In this document: positions 20,473 through 32,970 of the stretch, in pieces | How positions within the stretch are numbered: position 1 is the first letter of the stretch | Layout of the letters: each line of letters starts with the position of its first letter | Assembly (NCBI GenBank): GCA_003281315.1 | Contig: QCCH01000002.1 | Span: 148,755-212,754 of the forward strand | Source of the DNA: Prochlorococcus sp. AG-347-K20 | GTDB lineage: Bacteria > Cyanobacteriota > Cyanobacteriia > PCC-6307 > Cyanobiaceae | Length of the DNA stretch: 64,000 nucleotides | Reading direction: 5' to 3' | Translations under genes and position numbers: made by a program | The notes under the pieces: model-generated | Told to the model about the DNA's origin: nothing | Seen by the model: only the letters and a program-made list of their open reading frames with translations | Database searches by the model: none

Positions 20473-21618
20473 ATGCTATCAACTCCCATACTACTAGACT
20501 ATCAATCTTCGACTCCTTGCTCTAAAGATGTTGTTGATTCTATGAAACCTTTTTGGAGTGAGATATTTTCTAACCCTGCAAGCAAATCTAATTTGGCGGG
20601 GATTAACGCAAGCGCTATATTGGAAGCCTCAAGAGAAAAAATAGAACAAAGTTTATTTCTTAAGAATAAAAAAGTTATTTTTACAAGCGGGGCAACTGAA
20701 TCTAATAACTTAGCCTTATTAGGTTTTGCTAGAAATTTTTATAAAAGAACAGGAAATTATGGACATATTATTACTTTAAAAACAGAGCATAAAGCTGTTT
20801 TGGAGCCCCTAAATCAACTAAAAAAAGAGGGATTTATGGTTACAGAAATTAATCCTGAGAAAGATGGCTTGATTTCAGAAGAAAAATTCAAAAAAAATAT
20901 AAGAGAAGATACATTTCTGGTAAGTGTTATGTTGGCAAATAATGAAATAGGAGTTATCCAGCCTATAGAGAATATTTCAAAGATATGTAAATCGCGAGGA
21001 ATAACTTTTCACTCTGATTTTGCACAATGTTTAGGGTATATCGAGTTAGACAATCTTTTATCAGATGTAAATATGATAACGATGAGTTCTCACAAAATAT
21101 ATGGTCCTAAAGGGATAGGACTTCTTTTGATTGATGAAGAAATGAATCTTGAGCCTTTAATTGTTGGAGGAGGTCAGGAATATAATCTTAGGTCTGGTAC
21201 ATCACCTCTTCCTTTAGTTGTTGGCTTTGCTAAAGCAATAGAGATAGCAGTTTTTAATCAAAAAAATAATGCTGAGAAATTACTTTTGCATAGAAATACC
21301 CTTTTAGAGGGTTTGTTAGAAAATAATTCTGGTTTATTAATTAATGGCTCCATAGAAAAAAGATTACCTCACAATTTAAATTTGACTGTATTGGATTTAA
21401 ACGGAGCAAAGTTTCATAAACTTTTAAAATCTAAAATAATTTGTTCTAGTGGATCTGCATGTAGTAATGGTGAACCATCTCATGTTTTACTAGCCTTAGG
21501 TAGATCTTTTAAAGAAGCAGAATCTTCAATAAGGTTAAGTATTGGATTAAGCACTAATTCAAAAGATATAAAAAAAGCAATTCATATTCTTACAAATACG
21601 ATCAGATCATTACGCTAG
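20473..21618 (+). CDS. Cysteine desulfurase (NifS/IscS-like)
   Basis: LDYQSSTPCSKDVVDSM, FTSGATESNNLAL, HKIYGPKGIG, SSGSACSNG. Confidence 0.9.
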   Translation: MLSTPILLDYQSSTPCSKDVVDSMKPFWSEIFSNPASKSNLAGINASAILEASREKIEQSLFLKNKKVIFTSGATESNNLALLGFARNFYKRTGNYGHIITLKTEHKAVLEPLNQLKKEGFMVTEINPEKDGLISEEKFKKNIREDTFLVSVMLANNEIGVIQPIENISKICKSRGITFHSDFAQCLGYIELDNLLSDVNMITMSSHKIYGPKGIGLLLIDEEMNLEPLIVGGGQEYNLRSGTSPLPLVVGFAKAIEIAVFNQKNNAEKLLLHRNTLLEGLLENNSGLLINGSIEKRLPHNLNLTVLDLNGAKFHKLLKSKIICSSGSACSNGEPSHVLLALGRSFKEAESSIRLSIGLSTNSKDIKKAIHILTNTIRSLR

Positions 21619-21631
21619 AAATTATTGGCTC

Positions 21632-22534
21632 TTATTTTAATTGAGCAATTCTTAATTTTCCACTTCTAGCTCTTTTATTGAGTTCGACTTCTTGTTCGGA
21701 AGGAGTTATTGGTTTTTTTGTCAGGTTTTTTAGTCTTTGATCATTCTTAAAAGAATTTTTAACTAACCTATCCTCCAGGGAATGAAAACTAATAATAGAA
21801 ATAATACCTCCTGGCAAAAGCCATTCAGGGACAACTTGCAAAAATTTTTCTAATACTTCAATTTCTTTATTGACAGCAATTCTTAGTGCTTGAAATGTTC
21901 TTGTTGCTGGGTGTATTTTTTTATATCTTTGTTTTGGTGGAAAGCAGCCTGCAATAGAGTAGGCTAATTCTTTTGTCCCAGAATATTTCCCATTTTCCTT
22001 TAAATCCATTTTTATTTTCCTAGCAATCTTTCTTGATAATCTCTCTTCTCCATATTTATAAATGAGGTCGGCTAGATCTTTTTCATTTAAAGCCTCAATT
22101 AATTTCTCTGCATCAACCTCAAGAAAAGGATTCATGCGCATATCAAGCGGACCATCTTTTTGGAAACTAAATCCTCTTTTAGGGTCATCAATTTGGTTGC
22201 TATTTACTCCAAGATCTGCAATAACGAAAGAAACTTTTTCTTTTGGGATAAAATCCGCAAAATTTGTAGCCCTAATATCAACCCTTTTTTTAAATTCATC
22301 AAGTTTTTTTGATGCTGATTTTCTTGCGAATGGATCTTGATCAAGTCCAATTATATTTAAATCCGAATATTTTCTCAATAAATGACAAGAGTGCCCGCCT
22401 CCGCCTAAAGTTGCGTCTATTCCTTTAAGTTGGTTGTTATGAATTAATGGGTAATGCTCTAATGAGGCTATGATCTCATCTGTCATAACTGATTTATGAT
22501 TGAAAAAAGATGAATCAGATAGGTCAGTTTGCAT
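21632..22534 (-). CDS. rsmH: 16S rRNA (cytosine1402-N4)-methyltransferase
   Basis: HKSVMTDEIIASLE, GIDATLGGGGHSCHLL, HPATRTFQALRIAVNKEIEVLE, IISFHSLEDRLVK. Confidence 0.95.
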   Translation of the reverse strand: MQTDLSDSSFFNHKSVMTDEIIASLEHYPLIHNNQLKGIDATLGGGGHSCHLLRKYSDLNIIGLDQDPFARKSASKKLDEFKKRVDIRATNFADFIPKEKVSFVIADLGVNSNQIDDPKRGFSFQKDGPLDMRMNPFLEVDAEKLIEALNEKDLADLIYKYGEERLSRKIARKIKMDLKENGKYSGTKELAYSIAGCFPPKQRYKKIHPATRTFQALRIAVNKEIEVLEKFLQVVPEWLLPGGIISIISFHSLEDRLVKNSFKNDQRLKNLTKKPITPSEQEVELNKRARSGKLRIAQLK

Positions 22535-22572
22535 AACTTTCGACTAAGATTTATTTAGAAGTTAAATTTCGA

Positions 22573-23760
22573 ATGGCTCAGCTAGAGACTAGAACAGAAC
22601 CAATGGTGGTCAATTTTGGCCCGCACCATCCTTCAATGCATGGGGTTTTAAGGTTAGTTGTAACTCTTGATGGTGAGAATGTCATTGATTGTGAGCCAGT
22701 AATTGGATATTTACATAGAGGAATGGAAAAGATAGCTGAAAATAGAACAAATGTAATGTATGTCCCTTATGTAAGCAGAATGGATTATGCAGCAGGAATG
22801 TTTTATGAAGCTATTGTAGTAAATGCTCCTGAAAGATTAGCTAATATTCCAGTTCCCAAAAGAGCTAGTTACATCAGAGTTCTTATGCTCGAACTTAATC
22901 GTATTGCTAATCATCTTTTATGGCTTGGTCCCTTTTTAGCAGACGTAGGAGCTCAAACTCCATTTTTCTATATTTTTAGAGAAAGAGAGATGATCTATGA
23001 TCTCTGGGAAGCTGCTACTGGTCAAAGGCTAATAAATAATAATTTCTTTAGGATAGGCGGTGTCGCATGTGATCTCCCATACGGATGGTTAGAAAAATGT
23101 ATAGACTTTTGCGATTGGTTTGGTCCTAAGATAGATGAATACGAAAAATTAATTACAAATAATCCAATTTTTAGAAAAAGAATTGAAGGTTTAGGAACAA
23201 TACAAAGAGACCAGGCAATTAATTGGTCTTTGTCTGGGCCAATGCTTAGAGCTTCTGGAGTTTCCTGGGATTTAAGGAAAGTCGATAGTTATGAATGTTA
23301 TGACGATTTTGATTGGCAGATTGCTTCGGAAAAAGAAGGAGATTGTTATGCGAGATATCGAGTAAGAGTTGAAGAGATGAGACAATCACTAAGCATCATT
23401 CGCCAAGCCTGCAAAATGATTCCAGGAGGTCCAACAGAAAATTTAGAAGCTCAAAGAATGGCGACTGAAGATAAGAAAAGTGAAATATTTGGTATCGACT
23501 ATCAATATGTAGCTAAGAAGGTTGCTCCAACTTTTAAAATTCCTAACGGAGAATTATATACAAGATTAGAGTCCGGCAAAGGAGAAATAGGGGTATTTAT
23601 TCAAGGAAATAATGAAGTTACACCATGGAGATTTAAAATCAGAGCAGCTGATTTAAATAATCTGCAAATATTGCCTCATATTCTTAAAGGTGCCAAAATC
23701 GCTGATATTATGGCAATCCTTGGTTCAATAGATGTCATTATGGGCTCTGTTGATAGATAA
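22573..23760 (+). CDS. ndhH: NAD(P)H-quinone oxidoreductase subunit H
   Basis: [24 protein letters not shown], 395 aa. Confidence 0.96.
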
Positions 23761-23769
23761 TTTCTTTAA

Positions 23770-24222
<453 letters not shown>

Positions 24223-24225
24223 TTA

Positions 24226-25440
24226 TTATTTTTTAAATTTATAGTTTATTTTTTCTGTAATGCTATTTTTGTTTTTAACAATCCACTTTTCAGGCTTTTC
24301 ATGTTTAGGCCAACTTTGAGAAAAATTTTTTAATAAATTTAAAGAAATTTCAATATTTTTATCATTTGTAAGTTCTCTAAATTCAACTATTACTTTAATT
24401 TTATTTCCCCATAATTTGTTAGATACTTTCGAAATATTGAATTTATTAATTGGGATATTTTCTTTCATAATGAAATCATTTAATCTAGATTCAATTACTT
24501 CAGGGAAAACAACTTCTCCTCCTGAATTAAAGGCATTATCACTTCTTCCAACAAATTTTAAATAGTAAGAATTATTGATTTGCTTAATTTCTCCTAAATC
24601 ACTTGTTTGCCACCACCCATTTTTATTTTTGAAATTCTCAGTTTTTAAAGAATCTATTATTTCGATTCCAATTCTGGCTGATTTTATTTCGATTAATCCT
24701 TGTGCGTTAATTCTTATTTTTGTATCAGGTAGTATTTCTCCAACATTTTTAAAACCCATTAAGAATTCTTTTGGTTTTAAACTCGTAACCATTGCTGCTG
24801 TTTCAGTTGAGCCGTAACAAGGTGCTAATTTTATTTTTTCTTTTATACATTGTTCTGCAGTTTCGTCTGGAATTGAAGCTCCACCTACCCAAATAAGATC
24901 AAAAATTTTTAGCCAACTAATTCCATCTTTTTGAGCTAAAAGTCTTTGTAATTGGGTAGGTACTAATGATGTAATCAAGTGTTTTTTGTTTTTTTTAAAT
25001 TTAATTGTGAAAAGTAAAAGTTCTCGAGTTTTTTTTATCAAATTCGGAGAAATATTAATACAATCACATCCCCAAGTTTGACTTCTAAAAATTGGCATTA
25101 ATCCACTTATATGGTTCAGGGGTAAAGTATTTAAAATTAAGCAGTTTTGTAATTCAAATCCTTGCTCTATTAGCCATTGACCTGATGAAGTTGCAGATAA
25201 TTTAAGATTATTTAAATGGTGAAAACATTGTCTCGGTTTTCCAGAACTCCCACTACTGTTTAAGATAATTGCTGGCCCATTTTCAGTAATTGAATCTAAT
25301 ACATCTTTGTCTTCATAAAATTTGTTTTTTACATAAATAATTTTATTCTCTCTAATTTTTTCAATAATTTTTTCTACAGATTGAGTTTCGTTATTTTCAA
25401 CTTCAATAGTATGAATTTTATTTTTCATAGTTGATCCCAT
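24226..25440 (-). CDS. menE: O-succinylbenzoate-CoA ligase
   Basis: AMP-binding LNSSGSSGKPRQC, CYGSTETAAM; adjacent to menC. Confidence 0.85.
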   Translation of the reverse strand: MGSTMKNKIHTIEVENNETQSVEKIIEKIRENKIIYVKNKFYEDKDVLDSITENGPAIILNSSGSSGKPRQCFHHLNNLKLSATSSGQWLIEQGFELQNCLILNTLPLNHISGLMPIFRSQTWGCDCINISPNLIKKTRELLLFTIKFKKNKKHLITSLVPTQLQRLLAQKDGISWLKIFDLIWVGGASIPDETAEQCIKEKIKLAPCYGSTETAAMVTSLKPKEFLMGFKNVGEILPDTKIRINAQGLIEIKSARIGIEIIDSLKTENFKNKNGWWQTSDLGEIKQINNSYYLKFVGRSDNAFNSGGEVVFPEVIESRLNDFIMKENIPINKFNISKVSNKLWGNKIKVIVEFRELTNDKNIEISLNLLKNFSQSWPKHEKPEKWIVKNKNSITEKINYKFKK

Positions 25441-26390
25441 ATCTTTTTTGCTTCATTTAAAAATAGAAACGAATTAGGGAATTTATTCATTGCTAAACCA
25501 GGAACTTTTGGCGTTGGTCCTTGTAATTGTAGAGAAGATAAATGATGGAGCCATCTCTTTCCTATTCCAGTTTCAAATGAGGTACTTATAGATATTAAAG
25601 CTTTTTTATTTTCTAATTCTCTTAAAAGCTTAACTGGATTATTTTCTTGAGAAGGCCTTCTAATTTGCCAACCCTTCCACTCATCAATCAAAGTTGGAAA
25701 TTTTAAAAGTGATTCGTCTAAAGCTATTGGAATTTTTTTGTTTAGTTCTGTCAGTCCATCAATATCATCAAAACAGAGAGGTTGTTCTAACCAATCTATA
25801 TTTTTATTATCTTTCAAAATATCAGCCCATCTATTAGCTATGTCTCTTCCCCAAGAACCATTAGCATCTATTCTTAACTTAATATTATTACCTATTTTGC
25901 TTAAAATTTCTTCTAATTTTGCTTCTTCCTCATGGTTATTTTTTAGTGCTACTTTCCATTTTAAGGTTAATTTTTTTCCAATATCACAATGTCTTTTTTT
26001 AATATCATTTAGATCTGAAACTACATTTTCATGATTTAACAATATGGCTGTTTTACCAATTTCATCAAAGTAGTAGTTTTCTTTAAAAATTATTTTTCCA
26101 TTGATCTCAGCTAATGCAGAATTTATTGCAGATTGAATGCATGGGTGAAAAATATTTATTTGCTCAGATAAATTAAATTCCTCTATATACTCAGGGATCA
26201 TATCTAGTTGTTTCGCACACTTTTTTAAGTCTTTTTTATGTAGCGGTGAAACTTCTCCAAACCCTATTTTTTCATCATTACTTATTAATTTAATTATCCA
26301 ACCCGATTTTGTATGGTAATTGGTTTTAGAATTTTCTACTTTGGCCGATAACTTAAAGCTATAAGATTTTTTTTGAAATATTAAGTTCAT
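25425..26390 (-). CDS. menC: O-succinylbenzoate synthase
   Basis: Enolase-superfamily motifs KLRIDANGSW, LEQPLCFDD, PIALDESL; overlaps menE start. Confidence 0.86.
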   Translation of the reverse strand: MNLIFQKKSYSFKLSAKVENSKTNYHTKSGWIIKLISNDEKIGFGEVSPLHKKDLKKCAKQLDMIPEYIEEFNLSEQINIFHPCIQSAINSALAEINGKIIFKENYYFDEIGKTAILLNHENVVSDLNDIKKRHCDIGKKLTLKWKVALKNNHEEEAKLEEILSKIGNNIKLRIDANGSWGRDIANRWADILKDNKNIDWLEQPLCFDDIDGLTELNKKIPIALDESLLKFPTLIDEWKGWQIRRPSQENNPVKLLRELENKKALISISTSFETGIGKRWLHHLSSLQLQGPTPKVPGLAMNKFPNSFLFLNEAKKIWDQL

Positions 26391-27304
26391 TTATTTAGCA
26401 AGTAATTAAATATTAATCCTGTGATTAAACCAATTCCATTAAGAGTTTGAAATTTTATTGCGACGAATTTGCAATTTTTTATTGTAGAAGGTTTTGCATA
26501 CGAAGATTTTAATAAATTTATAAGTCTTATTGCTTGAGGGAAACTAAGCAAATAAAGGATGCAAAACACTGGCATAAATCCATAAACTATTGTGAAAAGC
26601 TGAAAAATATATATTGTAAAAATTATCCAAGGCACAAATTGAGAACCTTTTTTTGCGCCTAAGCGAACTAAAGGTGAATTCTTCCCATGCTTTTTATCTT
26701 CAGAAATTTGATGAAAATGAGAACAAAATAATACAAGAGTTGTTGCCAAGGAAGGTCCTGAACCAAGTAATAAAGAAACTTTCCATGGAATATCTTCGAA
26801 GTAAATATTAGACGGATTTAACGCAATTAAGACTGCAGAGTACGCAAAAGGTCCAAATGCAATCCAGCATAATGGTTCTCCTAAACCTTGATAGCCCAAT
26901 CTGAAAGGAGGACCTTGATATAAATATCCTAAGAAGCAGCAAGCTGCCACCAAAATAAAAATGTTTATACTTGTTGATACTGAAATAATTAAAATAATTA
27001 ATAAACCAATAACTAAAGATGTATATGCAATAAATGAAATTATTTTTTTATTTTTTACAAGATTTACAATTGAATGGAATTTAAATTCATCGATTCCTGT
27101 TTCTGCGTCGTATAAATCATTAGTTAGATTTTCCCAAAGTAATATCAAAATTGCAGCTAAAGTAAATGAAATCAAATTATAAATTTTTACCTCTTCATAT
27201 TGATTGAGCAAGTAAGCCCCTGTTATTAAAACTGGAAGGATGGCAACAGAATAAAGAGGCCATTTTATTGCTTTTTTCCATAATTTTTTTTTATCTTCGT
27301 CCAT
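26387..27304 (-). CDS. menA: 2-carboxy-1,4-naphthoquinone phytyltransferase
   Basis: UbiA-type membrane protein, LTNDLYDAETGID, HQISEDKKHGKNSPLVRLG. Confidence 0.88.
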   Translation of the reverse strand: MDEDKKKLWKKAIKWPLYSVAILPVLITGAYLLNQYEEVKIYNLISFTLAAILILLWENLTNDLYDAETGIDEFKFHSIVNLVKNKKIISFIAYTSLVIGLLIILIISVSTSINIFILVAACCFLGYLYQGPPFRLGYQGLGEPLCWIAFGPFAYSAVLIALNPSNIYFEDIPWKVSLLLGSGPSLATTLVLFCSHFHQISEDKKHGKNSPLVRLGAKKGSQFVPWIIFTIYIFQLFTIVYGFMPVFCILYLLSFPQAIRLINLLKSSYAKPSTIKNCKFVAIKFQTLNGIGLITGLIFNYLLNK

Positions 27305-27405
27305 TTTTAATTAACACGCAAAATTAGATAATTATTGAATGTAGTTTATAAATTGAGTTACATTTTTTACTTTATTGCATCATTTTTAGTTATTTTCAAT
27401 AAGTA

Positions 27406-28818
27406 ATGAAAAATGATTTAAACTTAACAGATTTTTTAAAAGATGTATTTTCCTCTTTCGATAAGAAAGTTGAAAATTCTGGATTAGTAAGTATTTGTGT
27501 TGAGATTCCTTGTATTGATTTATTTCAAGTTTATGAATTGTTAATAAATCAATATCCGTTTTCTTCATTTTGGGAGGAATCTGATGGCATTTCATATATA
27601 GCTTTCGATAAGTGTAAATATGTTACTCTGGATGGCCCAAAAAGATTTGAGGTAGCAAAAGAGTTTAATTCTGAGAATTTTAAAAATTTAATTAACTTAA
27701 CTAATGAATCGCATAATTCTGCACTTTCAAAAATAATTTATTTATTTTCTTTCTCTGAAAATTTGAATAATAAGAATTTACCTTCAGATATCCCTAGTTT
27801 GGAAGCCATTTTGCCAAAAATATTAATTACTAAAAGTGGCAAGAATTGCTGGTTAAGAATCAATGGTCATGTTGAAGGTAAATCATCATTAAGAACATTA
27901 ATTGAAGAAATATGGACAATTAGAAATCAAGTTATTAATTCTGGCTCAGAATTAATAAAATCATCTGGCTTAAAAACTAGTTTTGATTCCCCTTTTATTG
28001 ATGATTTCTCACGCTCCTTAGAAACTTCTAAAACAAACATGAAAAAAGTAGTAAATAGAGGAATTCAATTAGTAGAGAAAGATATCCTCGAAAAGATAGT
28101 TTTAGCGAATAGGATTAAAATAAAACTTAAAAATAAATTAGATTTAGTAGAAATTTTAAAAAGATTTAAAAAGAAGCAACCAAATACATGTAGATACGTT
28201 TGGAAAAGGAATAGTAAGGATATTTTGTTTGGAGCATCTCCAGAAAAATTATTTTCTTTCTCTAAACCTAATTTAACTTTAGAGGCTCTTGCTGGAACTA
28301 TCTCTACTAATTCAAATTTTAAGAAACTCCTAAAAAGTACTAAAGACTTAAAGGAACATAATTATGTAATACAACATTTGATTAAATCTTTAGAAGTTTC
28401 AAAAATAACAAACTTTAAAAAAAGTGATATCAAGGTAAATTCATATGGAGATATTTCTCATTTGCAAACACTCATTTTTTCTAAAGTTGAAAATATTTGT
28501 CCTTTTGAATTGCTTAAAAACTTACATCCATCTCCAGCTGTTTGTGGATACCCAAAAAATGCAGCATTGGATTGGATAAACACTCTTGAGTCTTTTCCTA
28601 GAGGAAATTATGCTTCTCCAATGGGTTGGGTTGATTCATCAGGCAATGCTTCATTTCTTTTGGCAATAAGAGGCGCAAGATGTATTGAAGAAAATATTGA
28701 ATTTACTGCAGGTTCAGGTATAGTTTCTGGCTCCGTTTTAGAGAAAGAAATAGATGAGATTAAATTAAAATTTGAATCTATAGTAAAACAGATATTTTGC
28801 GCTAAAAATCCTAGATAA
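27406..28818 (+). CDS. menF: Isochorismate synthase
   Basis: Chorismate-binding domain: [44 protein letters not shown]. Confidence 0.9.
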   Translation: MKNDLNLTDFLKDVFSSFDKKVENSGLVSICVEIPCIDLFQVYELLINQYPFSSFWEESDGISYIAFDKCKYVTLDGPKRFEVAKEFNSENFKNLINLTNESHNSALSKIIYLFSFSENLNNKNLPSDIPSLEAILPKILITKSGKNCWLRINGHVEGKSSLRTLIEEIWTIRNQVINSGSELIKSSGLKTSFDSPFIDDFSRSLETSKTNMKKVVNRGIQLVEKDILEKIVLANRIKIKLKNKLDLVEILKRFKKKQPNTCRYVWKRNSKDILFGASPEKLFSFSKPNLTLEALAGTISTNSNFKKLLKSTKDLKEHNYVIQHLIKSLEVSKITNFKKSDIKVNSYGDISHLQTLIFSKVENICPFELLKNLHPSPAVCGYPKNAALDWINTLESFPRGNYASPMGWVDSSGNASFLLAIRGARCIEENIEFTAGSGIVSGSVLEKEIDEIKLKFESIVKQIFCAKNPR

Positions 28819-29734
28819 TTTCTACTAATTTTTCAATAACTTCCTCTGAAACATTTTTATTGGATAAATTTTCTATTTCTCTTAAACCTGTTGGACTGGT
28901 TACATTAATCTCGCTAAGCATTCCATTTATTACATCAATACCTACAAAAAATAAACCCTCATCTTTGAAGTGTTGAGATAATTCTGAGCAGATACTTTTT
29001 TCTTTTTCTGTTAATAATGTGGGTTCAGCCTTGCCTCCCATCGCTAAATTACTCCTAAAATCGCCTCCTTGAGGAATCCTATTTATTGATCCAATTGCTT
29101 CTCCATTTACGATAATTATTCTTTTATCACCCTCTATGACTTCAGGAATAAATTTTTGCATCATAACGGGTAATTCTTCTTGAGAAGTGATTAATTCAAT
29201 GATTGATTTAATTCCTGGAGAATTTTTATTTATCCTTATAACACCTTGACCACCTTTTCCTCCAAGAGGTTTTATGACTACTTCATTATTTATATTTGCA
29301 AAATTAATAAGATCTTTTACCTTACTCGCAACTATTGTAGGTGCCATTAAGTGGCTATATCTTAAAGCACCTAGCTTTTCATTCCACGCTCTTAACGATG
29401 AGGGTTTGTTAATTACTGTTACTCCTTTTCTTTCGGCAACTTCTAAAAGATGGGTTGCATATAAATAAGCCTCATTTACAGGAGGATCTTTTCTCATCCA
29501 AATGCAATTAAATTCGGCGAGAGGTATGCAATTATTCTCTTTGAAAGAAATCCACGGAATTACTTCAACTTTTACGGAAGATGCCCATACTTCATCACCT
29601 CTAGCTTCCAGGTCTTGAGGAGTACAACTCCAGATTTCAATATTTTTTTTTGATGATGCTTGCATTAAAGCAGCAGTTGAATCTTTTAAGGGATTTATAT
29701 TTTTAATTGGATCTATTACGAATAGAAATTTCAT
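28811..29734 (-). CDS. gshB: Glutathione synthetase
   Basis: [52 protein letters not shown]. Confidence 0.94.
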   Translation of the reverse strand: MKFLFVIDPIKNINPLKDSTAALMQASSKKNIEIWSCTPQDLEARGDEVWASSVKVEVIPWISFKENNCIPLAEFNCIWMRKDPPVNEAYLYATHLLEVAERKGVTVINKPSSLRAWNEKLGALRYSHLMAPTIVASKVKDLINFANINNEVVIKPLGGKGGQGVIRINKNSPGIKSIIELITSQEELPVMMQKFIPEVIEGDKRIIIVNGEAIGSINRIPQGGDFRSNLAMGGKAEPTLLTEKEKSICSELSQHFKDEGLFFVGIDVINGMLSEINVTSPTGLREIENLSNKNVSEEVIEKLVEII

Positions 29735-29739
29735 AAGAT

Positions 29740-29994
29740 CTAGTTTAATAATGCTTCTAATTTATTTTCATTTTCTAATGCGTAGAGATCATCGCAGCCT
29801 CCGATACCCTCATTATCTATAAATATTTGTGGTAATGTTCTTCTACCTTCAGCTCTTTCAATCATCAATGCTCTGGCATCTTCGTCGCCATCTATTTTAT
29901 ATTCTGTAAAATTTACATTTTTTTTCTTGAGTAGTGATTTTGCTCGAATACAGAATGGGCAATATTGCCAAGTATAAATTTCAACTTTGGACAT
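29740..29994 (-). CDS. grxC: Glutaredoxin 3
   Basis: [20 protein letters not shown] motif, [23 protein letters not shown]. Confidence 0.94.
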   Translation of the reverse strand: MSKVEIYTWQYCPFCIRAKSLLKKKNVNFTEYKIDGDEDARALMIERAEGRRTLPQIFIDNEGIGGCDDLYALENENKLEALLN

Positions 29995-30070
29995 TTTTTT
30001 AAAATAATACTTAGTTTATACTATTAAACAAAAGTGCTTGTTAGATTATAAATAACGATTAAATTCTATT

Positions 30071-31193
30071 TTGATAGATATTACAGATTTCAAAAAAGAT
30101 CTTTCGGAACTAACAGAGCGCCTGGGTAATGCTCAGGATTGTCTTTGACGTTCCAAGATTAAAAGCGAAAAGGAAAGAGTTAGAGCAAATTTCTGCTCAG
30201 CCTGAATTTTGGGAAAATCAAGAAGAAGCTAAAAAGCAAATGTTAATCCTTGATGATGTCAAAGCACAACTCGAATTGTTAGATAAATGGAAAACTTTTA
30301 TTTCTGATGCTAATGCCTCTCTTGAGCTTTATTCTTTAGAACCCGAAGAGGAAATGATTTTAGAATCGCAGCTAGGATTAAAGAAATTAAGAGAGAATTT
30401 GGATAAATGGGAATTTGAAAGATTGTTATGTGGTGAATACGATAAGGAAGGAGCAGTAGTTTCTATTAACGCAGGTGCGGGTGGAACAGATGCGCAGGAT
30501 TGGGTAGAGATATTATTAAGAATGTACTCAAGATGGGCCGATAATAATCAAATGAGCCTTGTCATTAATGAATTATCTCAAGGAGAAGAAGCAGGTATTA
30601 AAAGTGTAACGTTCGAAATTGATGGAAAATATGCATATGGCTATCTGCAACATGAAAAAGGAACTCATAGATTAGTAAGAATTTCTCCTTTTAATGCCAA
30701 TGGCAAAAGACAAACCAGCTTTGCTGGGGTAGAGGTTATGCCAAAATTAGATGATAATATTTCACTTGATATACCTGAAAAAGATTTAGAAATTACAACG
30801 AGTAGATCCGGTGGAGCTGGAGGACAAAATGTTAATAAAGTAGAAACAGCAGTGAGAATTGTTCATTTGCCTTCAGGGATTTCAGTAAGATGTACTCAAG
30901 AAAGATCTCAATTACAAAATAAAGAAAAAGCTATGTTACTTCTAAAGTCTAAACTATTAGTGATTGCTAAAGAACAACGAGCTGCTGAAGTCGCTGATAT
31001 TAAAGGTGATATTGTAGAAGCTGCATGGGGCAATCAAATAAGAAATTATGTTTTCCATCCCTATCAAATGGTAAAAGATCTTAGGACTATGAAGGAGACT
31101 AACGAGTTAGATAGTGTTTTAGATGGTGGACTTGAACCATTTATTCATGAATTATTACGTATGAATATTTCTTCTAATGAATCTATTGAATAA
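30071..31193 (+). CDS. prfB: Peptide chain release factor 2, expressed through a +1 programmed frameshift at 30143-30149
   Basis: Frame 0 TTG 30071 ...NAQDCL then in-frame TGA at 30146; slip site CTTTGAC; +1 frame [12 protein letters not shown]... runs to 31193 with [17 protein letters not shown]. Annotated span covers both frames. Confidence 0.9.
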
Positions 31194-31196
31194 CTA

Positions 31197-31379
31197 ATGG
31201 AAAATAAAAACGAAATTTTAGAAAAAAAAGTTTCTCCTCCAAGCTTTATAAAGCTTGCTATGAGAAATATGGTAAGGAAAGGCTCAAAAAGTATTTCTCA
31301 TTTTTCAATAACCTTTCTAGTTTTAATTGGGATATTAATACTTGTGGCCACAATAGGTAAGCCTAATATTCCAGTTTAA
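31197..31379 (+). CDS. Small single-TM conserved protein (DUF3188-like)
   Basis: 60 aa ORF 4 nt after prfB, ...ITFLVLIGILILVATIGK. Confidence 0.6.
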   Translation: MENKNEILEKKVSPPSFIKLAMRNMVRKGSKSISHFSITFLVLIGILILVATIGKPNIPV

Positions 31380-31385
31380 GAATGT

Positions 31386-31925
31386 ATGAAAGAAAAAATT
31401 ATTTCTGAAATAAATTTAGATTTGGGTTTTCAATGTAATGATTTCTCTCAATTTTCAAATAAGTTAAAAGATACTAAAACTCATCTTATTTTTGAATCTA
31501 TTTTTTGGGAGAAAGTTTTTTTATCTTGGATAAATACAATATTAAAAAAAGAGGATTATGAATTACCAAATTATATTTTTGAAAAAAAATCTTTTTCATT
31601 AGGCTTACAGATAATATCTAATCAAGAAATTGCTTCTTTGAATAAGAAATGGATGCAAAAAAATGGTCCAACTGATGTTCTATCTTTTCCAATTATTTCT
31701 GATGAATCTCTAAATAATTTAGATCATATAGAGTTGGGAGATATTTTTATATCATTAGAGATGGCACTTGAGCAATCTTATGAATATAAACATTCAATAT
31801 ATAGAGAGATGATCTGGTTGGCTAGTCATGGATTTTTACATCTTTTGGGATGGGAACATAATAATGAGAATGATTTAGAAAATATGTTAAATTTCCAAGA
31901 ATATTTAATTACTCGATTAGATTAA
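31386..31925 (+). CDS. ybeY: Endoribonuclease YbeY
   Basis: [36 protein letters not shown]. Confidence 0.9.
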   Translation: MKEKIISEINLDLGFQCNDFSQFSNKLKDTKTHLIFESIFWEKVFLSWINTILKKEDYELPNYIFEKKSFSLGLQIISNQEIASLNKKWMQKNGPTDVLSFPIISDESLNNLDHIELGDIFISLEMALEQSYEYKHSIYREMIWLASHGFLHLLGWEHNNENDLENMLNFQEYLITRLD

Positions 31926-31931
31926 AAATTT

Positions 31932-32342
31932 ATGGAAAAAAAAATAAACTATTTAGAAAATAGAAAAGAATCATACAAAACTTCTAGTAATGTATTTATA
32001 AGTTTTAAGTATGCTTTCAGTGGTATTAGTTATGTATTAAAAACTTCAAGAAATTTTAAAATTCAATTAATTTTTGCAGTTACAAGTTTAATAATTGGTT
32101 TTTTACTCAAAATTAGTCTAAGTAATTATGTTATTTTGATTGCAACAATAATGTCTGTTTTAATATTAGAAATATTGAACACATCTATTGAAACAATCGT
32201 TGATTTAGTAGTGAAAAAAGAATTTAGTATTTTGGCTAAAATTTCAAAAGATACTTCTGCAGGAGCAGTATTATTAGCTTCCATTAATTCTGTTATTATT
32301 GCTGTATATATCTTTGTTCCTAAAATAAAGTTGTTATTTTAA
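31932..32342 (+). CDS. dgkA: Diacylglycerol/undecaprenol kinase
   Basis: FKYAFSGISYVLKTSRNFKIQL, EILNTSIETIVDLVV, KDTSAGAVLLA. Confidence 0.9.
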   Translation: MEKKINYLENRKESYKTSSNVFISFKYAFSGISYVLKTSRNFKIQLIFAVTSLIIGFLLKISLSNYVILIATIMSVLILEILNTSIETIVDLVVKKEFSILAKISKDTSAGAVLLASINSVIIAVYIFVPKIKLLF

Positions 32343-32354
32343 ATCCATATAAAT

Positions 32355-32951
32355 ATGTTTCTTGTTATTGATAATTACGATAGTTTTACTTATAACCTTG
32401 TTCAATATTTAGGAGAACTTTCAGTTGAGCATGAAATAACTAAAGAATTAATAGTTAAAAGAAATGATGAAATTACTCTAGAAGAAATTATTAAACTAAA
32501 TCCTGGTGGAATTCTCTTATCTCCAGGTCCAGGTAATCCAGATCAATCTGGAATTTGTCTGCCAATTCTAAAAAAATTATCTAAAAATATTCCGACCTTG
32601 GGAGTTTGTTTAGGTCATCAAGCTTTGGCCCAAGCTTTTGGAGGTAAGGTTATAGTTGGGAAAGAACTTATGCATGGTAAGACATCCAAAATATTTCATA
32701 ATCAAAAAGGATTGTTTAAAGATATCGAGACTCCATTTGTGGCTACTAGATACCATAGTCTTATAGTTGATTCAAGTTCTTTACCATCTTGTTTCGACAT
32801 AACTGCGACTTTAGAAGACTCAACAATTATGGCTATCTCTCATAAAGAATATAAACATTTACATGGGGTACAGTTCCATCCTGAAAGTGTGTTGACGCAA
32901 TTTGGTCATAAATTAATTAGTAATTTTCTAAAAATGGCTGAACAAAAGTAA
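32355..32951 (+). CDS. trpG: Anthranilate/para-aminobenzoate synthase glutamine amidotransferase subunit
   Basis: DNYDSFTYNLVQYLGEL, LLSPGPGNPDQSG, GVCLGHQALAQAFGG, HGVQFHPES. Confidence 0.93.
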   Translation: MFLVIDNYDSFTYNLVQYLGELSVEHEITKELIVKRNDEITLEEIIKLNPGGILLSPGPGNPDQSGICLPILKKLSKNIPTLGVCLGHQALAQAFGGKVIVGKELMHGKTSKIFHNQKGLFKDIETPFVATRYHSLIVDSSSLPSCFDITATLEDSTIMAISHKEYKHLHGVQFHPESVLTQFGHKLISNFLKMAEQK

Positions 32952-32970
32952 AATAAAAAAAATTAATATT

